From Glycine soja (Eukaryota > Streptophyta > Magnoliopsida > Fabales > Fabaceae), in NCBI RefSeq assembly GCF_004193775.1, contig NC_041020.1:9121198-9185197 (forward strand): a stretch of DNA of 64,000 bases, given 5' to 3'. The notes below the pieces were generated by a model. It did not search any database and was not told where the DNA came from. It saw nothing but the letters and a program-made list of their open reading frames with translations. Below, one piece after another: positions 43,011 through 54,450 of this stretch (position 1 is the first letter of the stretch; every line of letters starts with the position of its first letter). Both the position numbers and the translations under genes were made by a program.

Positions 43011-45377
43011 GTTAGATATCACTATCACATCAACCATTTATATGTCAAGGAGGTTTAAAATTCACTTGGTTGAATATGATGCGTGAATTATTATAAATTT
43101 ATTGTTTTCAATTTCCATGGATAAAAAATATCAACGAATTATACATGCTTCACCTGGGAAGGTGTAACACCCCATTTTTTTAAATAAATAAAAAGAATTT
43201 TATTTAAAAATTAATAGAATTTTTAGAAATTAAATAAACGAGAGAAAATTGTTTTTGTTAATTAAAATAAGAGTTTCATAGTATTAGAAAATAAATAGAG
43301 TAAAATGATATTTTAGAAAATAAAATGATGTCTTAATTGATTATTTATTTAATGAAATAGTAAAATAAAGTTCTTTTTTATAAAATAATAAAAATATATA
43401 TAGTAAATAATAGACTCAGAGTACCTTAGTTATAAATAGAGACATATCAATTTTTACATTTACGATATGTTCCTACATTCTCTCTTTCTCCCAAAAATTT
43501 GTTCTTCCTTCTTTCTCTTCCTCTTCCAAAACTTTTTTTTCTCGCGTACACCTAAACTTGTCCCAATAAAACTATAATCCTGGAATCGTTAGTCAGTAGA
43601 TCGTCTTGAAATTTGGACACCACCTTGGGAACTCATTTTTGCACATTCCCACCGTTGGGATTTGCAAAATAATGTCTGTAGAGAGAAATGTCCTTCACAC
43701 AAAGATAGTGAAATTAAGGCTTCAATCTCTTCTTCTTCTCTCTAATGCTTGGAAATTCTAACAGAGCAACCAAAGGAAAAACTTGAGGAATCTTAGGGAA
43801 TCGCTATAGACGCCATTATCACTGCCGAACTACATACGTGAACCTGCTTAGAGGTAAGGGATGAGTTACTCACTTTTGGGTATTAGAATGAACATGTGTA
43901 GTGATCCCTAAAGGATGAATTTTGGATTATTTTATATTGTTTTATGATTTTCAATTATGTTCTTATTCTTTTATTTATGAATTGACTGTGTTTGATGGAC
44001 TAATTAATGTCACGATATGAAATTATTGAGAAATTGATATATTCTTGTGTTGAGTGTGAAATCTAGAAATTGAGCCTTTTTTAATTAGCGTGAATTGATG
44101 AAATTGAGTAACGAGAGATTTATCGTAAGAGGGAGTGAGAAATCGATTTTGTATTTTTTCTGTTTTGGTGTTTTTAATTTTTTTTATATAGTTTGGAATT
44201 AATATTATAATATGGAATTAGAATAAGCTAACAAAATGACATTCTCGATTATTGTTTTAGTTTTAATATTTAGAATGAGTTTATATATTGTTTCATATTG
44301 TTATTCTTTAAAATTGGCCAAAGTCTATTTAACTATAAGGTTCTTCGAATGTTTTAGTGAATCATTGGTGCAATTTTGTTTGCTTATATTTCACTTTGTA
44401 AATTCATGATTAGAATATTTGTGTTTAGTTATTTATATACTGTGTGTTTATATGCGTAATACTATTTGTATATTATGAATTGTGATTGAGATTGAGTATA
44501 AGTGGCAAGTTGAGCACGTGCTAATTTGTGAGATACACGTCAACATGTGATGGTAGATTATGACGTTGGGAGGTGTTAAATTGTGGACATGAGATATGGT
44601 TGTGAATAAGTGTGTGGCTAATACTTGATGTGATATTACTTGTGTTTTGAGTTGTGAATTATACAATAACCTGATTGGTGTTTACCTTGAGAAAAATGTT
44701 TATGCATGAGGTGTTAAAAGGAAAGTGTAGGGTTCCAAGTTAGGAAACTGAGGTATTAAATTATAACGCAATACGTGAGGTGTTAAAAAGAAAGTTTAGG
44801 ATTCCAAGTTAAGAAACTGAGGTGTTAAATTATAGCGCATTGTGTTAAATGTGTTTGAAAATAAGTGTGAGGTTGTGATTATTGTATAATTCATGAACAA
44901 TGTGTGTATGCAAAAGTTGTTTTAGGAGTTAGACTTTAATCAGGCAGGTGAGACCCTAACGAATTCTTCAGAGCCCAGGCCTTGGGGTAAATACACTTGA
45001 TTTGAGTGTTCCTTTAAGCTTATGTTGATCCCATATGATTGGAGCATTCTTGTAAAACAGAGTGACCATGAATGGTCACCTTATAATTTCAATTAGTAAG
45101 AGTGACCTGACATACCCATTGTGTGACATGCCTTGTTATGTACTCCTAGACGCCCTAGTGTTACTTTTAACTAACGTGGTACCATATTGCATATAGGATT
45201 GAGTCTTAGTATATCTGTTACATAACGTTTGTGTAATGATCATTGTGATTTGTTATATGATGGTGGGTAATGAATTATGTGAGTGTGAGATGTTGTGTAG
45301 TACTTGAAATTTCTTGTTCTGAACACGTGATTAATGTGAACGTGTGAAATGTGATTTTGTGATTAAATCCTTGGGAC

Positions 45378-47379
45378 TAAGGGTGGATAAGTGGGTCGGC
45401 CCGCCCGTGTAAGGCCGCATTGGCAGCGGATTGGGCCAGCCCACCCTGCACTCTTACACAGACCTAATAAATTGGTCTGCCCCTGCCCCGCGGATCCTGC
45501 GGGCCAAACAGACTAGTCCACGGGCCTAATTTTAAAAAAAATTCAATTTCAACAAAAATGCAACACATCCAAATTAAGTTCAACATAAATGTAAATAAAA
45601 TCTCAACAATTAGTCAATTACATCAATAAAATAAATAATGTCTTAACAAAAGAAAATTCAAAAATTAAATCTAAAATATGAAACTTAAACATCTCCAACA
45701 ACAAATTATTCCATATTTGAAGTAGCTTGAGCCTTTTGCATCCCCACATCTTCATCTTCATCTTCTTTTTTTCTTTTCAAAATCATACAAATTATTCACA
45801 TTCATGGTAACAACACGCCTAGAGGGTACCTTAACATCAGGATGCAAATATTGTAATAACTCTTTAAACCTCCTATGTTCAACAAAAGAGAATGGAAGAT
45901 CATGTTCAATAACCATCATAGATATCATCTCACATACCATAATTTGATCAAGGTTTTAAGTTCTTAATCTCCCAGCATGATCAAGAATAATATTTCCAAC
46001 ATCATTATTAGAATGTGTCTTCAAATATACATCACTATTAGAATAATATTTCCAACATCGCATTCTTATTGTCACCGCCCACATAATCTTTCATGAATAA
46101 CATTTTAGACTCAATGGGTTCATCTTCAAGAATAACATTTTCATGCACATCCACATCAATACTCTCATTGTCATTCTCATCAATATTAACTTCAAAAGAA
46201 TCCATATTTGAAAGCTGAAATAATAAAATTAAATGAACTCAATTCTAAATTCAAATAAATCACACAAAAACTCAGTTCACCATGTTTATAACTTAGCAGA
46301 TCAAGAGAAAGAAAACTCAAACTCAAACTCAAACTCAAATATTTATTTATACTGGTTTTTATTTTAATAATGTAAATTTTTTTACACTGACAATATATAA
46401 AATGCACTTTGAAGGATGTGAACTGTCCATATTACAGCAACAACGAATCTCTTAGGAAACAAGAAAAATGCACTTCAACAATAGAAAAAGAAAACTGATT
46501 TGTGTGTGCACTTCAACAAGAAAAATGCACTTCAAGGCACATAAATGTAGTATTTTCTTTTCTCAGTCATAAAAAATATGCTTGAATATGAGTGGCCCTA
46601 TTTCGGTGTATACAACATTATCTACGGAAAATGTTACAAGACAGAAATGCAGCAAATTCTTTGTACTGCGTTCAAATTGTCATCCCAGAATAAAAACAAA
46701 ATCAAACCCATGTACATTGACTATAATAATATATCCTCTTTAAACAAAACAAAACAAAACCAAATTCTTCAGTTTACAAGATGCAATGTATGTTTTTTAT
46801 CTTCGATGCATGGAGCTTCTTAGAAACAGTTTTTTTTTTATGTGTTATAAATGTACATGTATATATCCTTAAATAGGTTACTGTTTTGTGATTGCAATAG
46901 GTAGTTAATTACATGAATGGATCTATGTACATGTATATATTTGTAGCATCCATTGAAAGCACACAATGCATTCCATGAAAAAAAGCCCCAATTTCAGGGG
47001 AAAAAAAAGCCCTAATAAAAATAGGATGCTACAGATATGTGAGGGCCCAGGGTGTGCGACGCGAAGGGATATGTGAGGCGCATCGTATGGAGAAGAAATG
47101 CTGAGTTGCGGTGGCCATGAGGAGAAGAAGAAAGAAACGATGTGTTGTGTGCATTACTGCATTTACTCAAATTAGGTTTTTACGGGTTTATGGGGAAACT
47201 AATGATATTGTGGGTTCATAGGCCAACCCGCGGACCCTCGGACCAAACCCGCACAGCCCACAGATTATGTGGGGCGGGCCCAAAATACTATATAACTATG
47301 GATTGTTTAAAAGATTTGGTTTGTTACCCGCCTAGACCACGGGCCAGTCTATGGACCCGAGCTCGCTTACCCACCCCTA
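45378..47379 (-). mobile_element. 2.0-kb degenerate hAT element
   Basis: Terminal inverted repeats: the left end is TAAGGGTGGATAAGTGGGTC and the right end, on the minus strand, TAGGGGTGGGTAAGCGAGCTC. Both ends are GC-rich (GGCCCGCC-type) in contrast to the AT-rich interior. Flanks CTTGGGAC (45,370-45,377) and CTTGAGAC (47,380-47,387) agree at seven of eight bases, the hAT duplication size. It contains part of a transposase gene and is non-autonomous. Confidence 0.8.
45758..46205 (-). pseudogene. hAT transposase N-terminal fragment
   Basis: The minus strand begins MDSFEVNIDENDNESIDV (46,203 on). After stops it continues as ...DHAGRLRT and MVCEMISMMVIEHDLPFSFVEHRRF, then LHPDVKVPSRRVV (45,940-45,758). 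This is the region after the BED finger in RICESLEEPER-type transposases. The catalytic core and dimerisation domain are missing. It lies inside the 2.0-kb hAT element and points the same way. Confidence 0.65.
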
Positions 47380-47900
47380 CTTGAGACAAGTGATGTTACG
47401 TAATGAGTGGTAAAATGATGTGAATTGTGCTAAGTTAAACTTGTTATACTTATACTATATATATGCGTTTTCGTTTATCTCTATCTGTTTAGGAATGTGA
47501 TAACTCACTCCTCGTGTGTTGTTTGTGTTTAGATCTTGTGATGATTTCGAATCTTGTATTCATGGGAGTAGATGACTAGGTGATTGCTTTAAGGAATCTC
47601 ATGCTGGAGGACGTCGGGACACAATGCTCTAATAGGATGTGACATTGGGGCATGAATTTTTGTTTTAATTACATGATGTTTCAAACATGTCATTTTATTT
47701 TATTTTAGTTTGCTACTTAACTTAAGTTCTTTTGTAAACTTGAGCGACCTTGTTTTGAGTCGGAAATATTTTCATACCCTTAATTAATAAGTGTTTAATT
47801 TGGTGATTAACACGAATATGAACTTTTTACTCACTCGAGCTCCTTTATATTTATTAAATAAAATCATTTTATGTAATTCCACATTTCAGGTAGAGGGTCA

Positions 47901-49702
47901 CAAAAGAAGATTTTGAATTTGTTTTAGGTCATGAAAAAAGTTGATTTTGTATTTCATGCTTCTAAATGGGCAAACAAATATGTTTAGATTGAATATTGAA
48001 AATGAATGAATATGTTGAAGTCCATTGAAAGCAACATAGCTTATGGTAAGAACCCCTCTCTGATTTTTCTTGTATCTATTTCTCTTATGCGTTTTAATTT
48101 TCTTTTCTGTTATTCTTTCTTTTTTTTATTTACTTTTTACCACTTTTCCCCCTTTTTCTTATTTTTGTATTACTTTTTTCACCGTACCCATCTCACTTCT
48201 CGTAAAAAATTGAGACAACCGTTATTCTTAGAAGTTTGATTCAAGTTTTTTTTTTCCTGTTAATTTTGTACCTTTGATACATCACATATTTAGTATAACA
48301 AAATAACATTAAAAACACGATAAATGACTACTTTACTTTTGTCCTGCAATTTATAAACGGGTGATAATTTAATTCATGAAAGAACAAAAATTCTAACTTA
48401 ATTATTTTAATGCGTAAAAAGTGCTATAATTTTGTTCAATCCTTAATTTTCTGAGACTATTTTGTCATTAATATATAATGTTTAAAGACCAATTGATATC
48501 AAATTATATTTTTAACACCAACTTAACGTTAAGTTATAGAATTTATACATTAATTTATTATTAAATAATATGCCTAACGTAATTATCACATTTTTTAAGA
48601 TATAACATTTAGAAAAATATGTGATTTATATACTCAAATTTTAAGATATAAGAGACAACAAGAGAAAGAAATAAAATACAGAGAAAATAAAAATATGATC
48701 AGTTATATAATGTAATTGAAAAGAACAATGAAACAGAATAGAGGTAAAAAATACTAACACGAATATTATTGTAATATTTAAGATTGCTTGTCTTATGATA
48801 TCTTTTAACACACTTTTTGTTAAATCTTTTTGGGTGTGGTACATGTGTTGTTTGTTTGCACTAGCTAGAGACGTGAGTACTGTTGCTTATTTGATAATGA
48901 CCTTAATGCATAACACTTGGCCATTGTTGTTCCTATTCCAATGTCCTCAAAGCAGAATGCAAATGGAGCTGATTAATCTTGAAGCCAGCATGGACGACAT
49001 TTAGCAATCATGCATATTAGATTTAGATACTCTGCCAATAGTGTTAGTGTCGTCCACCCAATTTAAAATTTACAACTTCTATATTCTTGATAATTTAGAA
49101 AGTGGCTAAGTAATGACCAATCACAACAAAAACCAAAGTTTTATTCCTTGTCTTTTAATTCTAAGCTTGAAAAATAAAATAAAAATATTTAATGAGAAGT
49201 AGTCAATTATATTAATTATTCATTAATTCATATAGGGAATTAGTGACCTCAATCCGAAACAAATATGTGTTTTGATATTAAGCACCTTACTCTAAATGGA
49301 CGTGAGATAAGTGCCTTGGCTACTTTGCATAGTGTACATGCGTTCGGCCATGCAATAAATGAATGAAACCTTGTCAGTAAAATGATTTGCTTTAAAATTA
49401 TTAAGGGGTCAAGTTTAATTAGTTAAACATGATACGCAAATTATTATAATTCTTTAATATTTATCTTCAATTTTTAAGAATAAAAAAAATGATACACAAT
49501 TAATTAAGTTAAGCAAGCGCATACACATATACATATATACATTCTTTGTTATTTTAAGGAAAGAAAATGAGAGGATTGGTGATGCAGTCCAAGCGATGGC
49601 GGTGACAATAGAGTCCCGCGACAACGGAGGGAAGCCAGGCCAAAAAAACCCTAAGGATACAATCAGTGTCATTAATGACAAAGAGGGGGCCCTTCATGGT
49701 GA
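47901..49702. other. No gene recognised
   Basis: AT-rich non-coding DNA. Short open stretches on either strand show no domain. No tRNA, structured repeat or element end was identified. Confidence 0.4.
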
Positions 49703-49889
49703 TTTTTTTTATCGACAAAAACAAAGCAATATATTTTTACCAGAATAAAGGTTACATAATGGCACCAGAAGTACCCAAGTACACAATATACTAACCATGC
49801 TACTCCCCAAAAGTCCCTGTTGCAAATATATCACTGGTTATAGTGAAAGAAACTATACCCAGAGGCAAACTATTTCAACAAAAAATAAT

Positions 49890-49922
<33 letters not shown>

Positions 49923-50440
49923 ATGTAAGACCCAGTATCATTGTACCATATGTGCTATGCATAAGATTCATATATGTTCTAAATTCCCCTATACCCTCCA
50001 AAAAATACTATATATTGGCCTTATAATTATTCATCTCTCCCACCTCTCTCCATACAACAAATTATATACCTAAAATGCAGGCTCCGGTGTTGAGGGACCA
50101 CTGTGCGAAGGAGTAACAAAATGAATCATCATAAGCTTTGATCCAACTCTTTGAATGAAATAGTACCCCCTGCAGCAAATTTTGTAAGTGAAATTCATAA
50201 TTGTTGAAAGTGATGTCATTTCTAGTTTTCCAGATCATCCATACCACCGCGCACCACAAGACCTTCCATCTGATTTGCTTACTCCGATTGACTCCCACAA
50301 GATGATGTTGACAAAAATGGTCGCTGATAGAATGAGGTAGCACCACAGACAAATTTATCCAGCCATAACAAGCATTCCAAACTTCTGTGGTAACCGGATA
50401 GGGCTCTATGTGACAGTTCCTGGATATTAAACTTATTAGA
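49703..50440 (-). mobile_element. LINE (L1-type) 3' end
   Basis: On the minus strand the coding remnant (50,440-50,062) gives EVWNACYGWINLSVVLPHS, WCAVVWMIWKTRNDITFNN and a QNLLQGVLFHSKSWIK segment. This is the zinc-binding RVT-associated C-terminal region of plant LINE reverse transcriptases. It is followed by a stop, a 3' untranslated region and an 8-base A tail (T run at 49,703-49,710). Strongly 5'-truncated. The 3' region contains a 30-base C tract. Confidence 0.7.
49891..49920. repeat. C30 homopolymer
   Basis: Thirty consecutive C residues inside the LINE 3' untranslated region (G30 in element sense). Length could be affected by sequencing or assembly error. Confidence 0.85.
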
Positions 50441-50442
50441 GG

Positions 50443-50640
50443 TAGTGATTGAAGTCCTTCAGAGAGCTCACTCTAATCATAATCCCCTCCTGCTTCCTTG
50501 TGGTGGCTTCCCCCAATCTCGTGGCAAGAGGCCCTTTAGATTCATTGCTACATGGTGCACCCATGCGGACTATCAGCATGTTGTCTGTAATGCTTGGCAC
50601 ATATTGTTAGTTTTTTCACGTATCCCATGTCTTCAAGAAT
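50443..50640 (+). mobile_element. LINE endonuclease/RT-linker fragment in opposite orientation
   Basis: The plus strand reads RAHSNHNPLLLPCGG followed by RPFRFIATWCTHADYQHVVCNAWH. This is the end of the LINE endonuclease (S-D/N-H-N-P motif) and the PFRFE.AW linker before reverse transcriptase. In an intact LINE this lies upstream of the C-terminal piece next door, but here it is inverted relative to it. Confidence 0.65.
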
Positions 50641-52157
50641 AAGCATATGCAGTTTGTTATCTGAATATTTAGTTAGGATACTGAATTGTTGTCATGTGAA
50701 AAATCTATTTTTGATGTAGTCCATATTTTGTCCAGGTTCAACTCTAATATTTGAAAAACTATTGTAACCATTATACTACAATTATCTCCCATATCCCGTT
50801 GCACACTTGAGTTTGTTGATGGCCAGAGCTCTATATAAAGTGTGTGTTGTTGCTCTGATAGGTCACCGAATCCGCTCCTCCTTTCATATACTAACATCAT
50901 CGAGTACGAGTGAGCAAGGGTTTGGAACCACAATCAGTTATGAAATTGTCGTGGAGCAAAACCGTCACCCCCACAAACGTTCAGAACAACAGTAGCAATG
51001 GTTGGAGGTTGGTCATGTCTCCTTTAGATTCTGCTGAGCGTTTAGATCCTTTTCGTTTTTATTAAATTTGGTATCAGTTTGTACCTCTGTCTTGTTTGTT
51101 GGGTCATTCCTATTGTGCATTTATGGAATTTATTTTCTGAGTATATGGGTGTTGTGCTTTTAGCCTCCTTAATTCGAAATAACATCAAAATTAGGAATAA
51201 TATGATTTTTCTAATTTTTCTGTGATTTAAAACGTGTTTTTGAGTGTCCAAAATGCATATAATGGTGTGGATTTTGGTAACCGGGTTCGCGGGTATTAAT
51301 CGGATCTTTATGACCCGGCTGGAGGTTGAAGACGCACATGCGCGTGCTTTTTGTTTACTGATATGAAATTGTTAATAGATATTATTTTCTGAGAATATTA
51401 AACAAAGTAAGTGACTTGATCCAATGGTTGATGTGTTTTATATTACCTAATGGTTGCGGGCTTGCGGGCTCGAATCTCACTCATAGCCTTTTAATTGCAT
51501 GTTTTCCTTTTTAATAAATAAAAAGAAACACATAAATGGAAACGCCTTCAGCCAGTCTCAAACCCTTGCCCTGAAGCATGTAATATGTAATGATAAATCA
51601 TTTATGTACAAGTTATTTAAAAAGTTATTTAAAAATTAGCATGCAATATTATGTTAAATACTGATATGCGGATTTGATCCTTTAAAGTTTATTACATGTT
51701 GAATGGATATACACACAATATTATTTTGAATTGGTATGATTGTTATACATGTAACTTTTATGATTTAATATTGAGCACATTTGTATTATTAAGTATGTTA
51801 TGCAAATATTATTTTTAAATGTTAAGTGATTAATATAATTTTATTAAATTAGAGAGTAACCACAACATCTTTAATTGAGTAAAACTATATGCTAAATTTA
51901 TAATCACATTAGAAATATTAATTGTAATTAATCATATGTAATGTGATGAAATCTACCCACAAGAATTTTGTTGTATTTGTATGATTAATTAGGATAAAAT
52001 ATTAGATTATATTTCTTAATTTTCCCATAGGAATTAAGGAAAAGAACATGATTTAATAGTTTTATCATAAAGTTGCATGATGAATCTAATTGGGTAGGAC
52101 TTTAGCCCGCAGACAAGTTTTGTGTCACTAGATTCATATATTAAGACATGATTTGCA
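50641..52157. other. Leader region of the Copia remnant, no gene recognised
   Basis: Non-coding. 51,250-51,480 contains GC-richer LTR-like sequence (ACCGGGTTCGCGGG and TGACCCGGCTGGAGG) that might be a 5' LTR remnant of the following Copia element, but no second copy or primer-binding site was found. Confidence 0.3.
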
Positions 52158-54450
52158 TTGGCAAAACATGACATTTGTTTAGTCTCAAATTTGCTTAATG
52201 AACATGTGTGTTTGTTTGTAGTTTCACAATCTATGAATATTTCTTGTGACCTTCCTATATTGAAAGGTGATAATTATAAGGTTTGGAAGGAGAGAATTCT
52301 CCTTCATTTGGGCTGGATGGATATTGACTATATTATAAGGAAGGATGAGCCATCGACTATTACTGAAACTAGCGAACCTGATGCTGTTGACCTTTATGAA
52401 AGGTGGGAGAGATCTAATTGTCTCTCCGTTATGTTCATAAAAATCAACACATCTACTAGTATCTAGGGTTCAGTTGACCAGCATGATAAGGTCATAGATC
52501 TGTTGAAAGCTATTGATGAATACTTTACGATCTCTGAGAAGTCGCTTGCTAGCACACTCATTATGCAATTCTCTTCCGTTAAGCTTACTGGAACGAGAGG
52601 TGTGCATGAACATATCATGAGCTTAAGGGACATAGTGGCTCAGTTGAAAACCCTAGAAGTTACCATGTCTAAATCCTTCCTGGTACATTTCATTTTGTGC
52701 ACCCTACCTCAACAATATGCACCCTTTAAAATCTCCTACAACACACAGAAGGATAAATGGTCTATTAATGAACTGATGACCATGTGTGTTCAAGAAGATG
52801 AGAGATTGGTAATGGAAGAGGGTGAGAAGGTAAATTTGACTACTTCTGCTTTTGGAAAGGATAGGAAGAAGTCTGTAGGCACCAATAAAGGAAAAATTCT
52901 AATTCAACCAACAATTAAAAAAGAGTCAAAGTGTTTCTTCTGTAAAAAGAAAGGACACATAAAGAAGGACTGCCCCAAATTTAAAAGTTGGTTTGAGAAG
53001 AAAGGTACACCATTTACTTTTGTTTGTTATGAATCTAATATGATTAATGCGAATCATAATACATGGTGAATTGACTCTGGTTCTACAATTCATGTTTCTA
53101 ATACCTTGCAGGGTATGGAAAGCCTAAGGAAGTCAGTGGGATGTGAGCAGTGCATCTACTTAGGGAGTAGGATGAGCTCGCATGTAGAGGTCATTGGAAC
53201 GTGCGTCTTAGTTTTAAGTAGTGGCTTTAAATTACATTTGGAGAAAGTTTTTTATGTTCCTAGGTTTTGTAAAAACTTAATTTTTGTTTCTAAACTTGCA
53301 CCCTTGGGATTCTATTTTAATTTTACAGACTTTGGTTTTAATTTACTGAATAAATATGAAATTATTGGTTGTGATCAATTAATTGATGGTCTTTATTCGA
53401 TTGAATTGAAAAGCGATGCTACGTATAATTCTATGCACGTTTCTGTTGGGTTAAAACGATGTATTGTGAATGAAGAATCCTCTATGTTGCGGCATTGGAG
53501 ATTAGGACATATCTCTATTGAGAGAATTAAGCGATTAGTGAATCAGGGAGTACTTAGTACTTTGGATTTCGCTAATTTTGAGACTTGTGTAGATTGCATT
53601 AAGGGTAAGCAAACTAACAAGTCTAAAAAGGGTGTAAAGAGGAGTTCTAATTTATTAGAAATCATACATACAGACATATGTTGTCCAGACATGGATACAA
53701 ATAGTCTGAAATAGTTCATAACCTTTATAGACGATTCACGATATATGTATCTCTACTTACTTCATTCCAAGAATGAAGCTTTAGATGCCTTTAAAGTTTT
53801 TAAGGCTGAAGTTGAGAAATAATGTGGAAAACAAATTAAGATCGTGAGGTTAGATAGAGGTGGGGAGTACTATGATAGATACACAGAGGATGGACAAGCA
53901 CCAGGTCCATTTGCAAAAAATTTTCAAGAACATGGGATTGTTGCCTAATACACTATGCCTGGTTCTCCGGATCAGAATGGTGTGGCAGAATGAAGAAATC
54001 AAACCTTATTAGACATGGTGAGAAGCATGAGGAGTAATGTAAAGCTTCCTCAATTTTTGTGGATTGATGCACTTAAGATGATTGCGTATATATTAAACCG
54101 AGTTCTAACCAAGGCTGTCTCAAAGACACCTTTTGAGTTATTCAAGCAAGGGTTGGAAACCAAGTTTGCGACATATACACGTTTGGGGATGTCTATTTGA
54201 AGTAAGAATTTATAATCCACAAGAGAAGAAACTAGACCCTAGGATTATTACTGGGTATTTCATTGGATATGCTGAAAAGTCTACAAGGTATAGGTTCTAT
54301 TGTCCATCCCACAACACTAGGATTGTGGAATCAAAGAATACAAAGTTTCTTGAAAATGACTTGATCAGTGGGAGTAATCAATTTCAGAACATTTCTTCTA
54401 AAAGGGATCACTATAAAGCTGAACCTTCTGGGATTGAAGTTTCTTGATAA
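52158..54450 (+). pseudogene. Copia retrotransposon gag-protease-integrase pseudogene
   Basis: Gag starts near ATG 52,233 (LPILKGDNYKVWKERILLHLG) and continues through a UBN2-type core to a CCHC knuckle CFFCKKKGHIKKDC (about 52,938-52,980). Next come protease IDSGST (about 53,070), pre-integrase HWRLGHISIERIKRL, the CVDCIKGKQ finger and the integrase core (HTDICCPD, TFIDDSRYMYLYLL, MPGSPDQNGVAE). Stops interrupt one continuous frame at 52,464, 53,067, 53,712 and three further sites. A frameshift lies near 54,170, after which [14 protein letters not shown] continues in the next frame. The sequence is lost after about 54,450, so RT and RNase H are absent. Confidence 0.85.

Larger units (their letters stand above)
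43157..47900. repeat. Unclassified repeat beginning TGTAACACCCC, interrupted by a hAT element
   Basis: The start TGTAACACCCC at 43,158 resembles the beginning of several legume repeat families. The sequence is non-coding, with a leader-like patch around 43,440-43,860 and short near-duplicated blocks around 44,700-44,850 (GAGGTGTTAAA and GGATTCCAAGTTA words). The far end near 47,890-47,905 (GTAGAGGGTCACAAAAG) is tentative. Class unknown. Confidence 0.3.
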
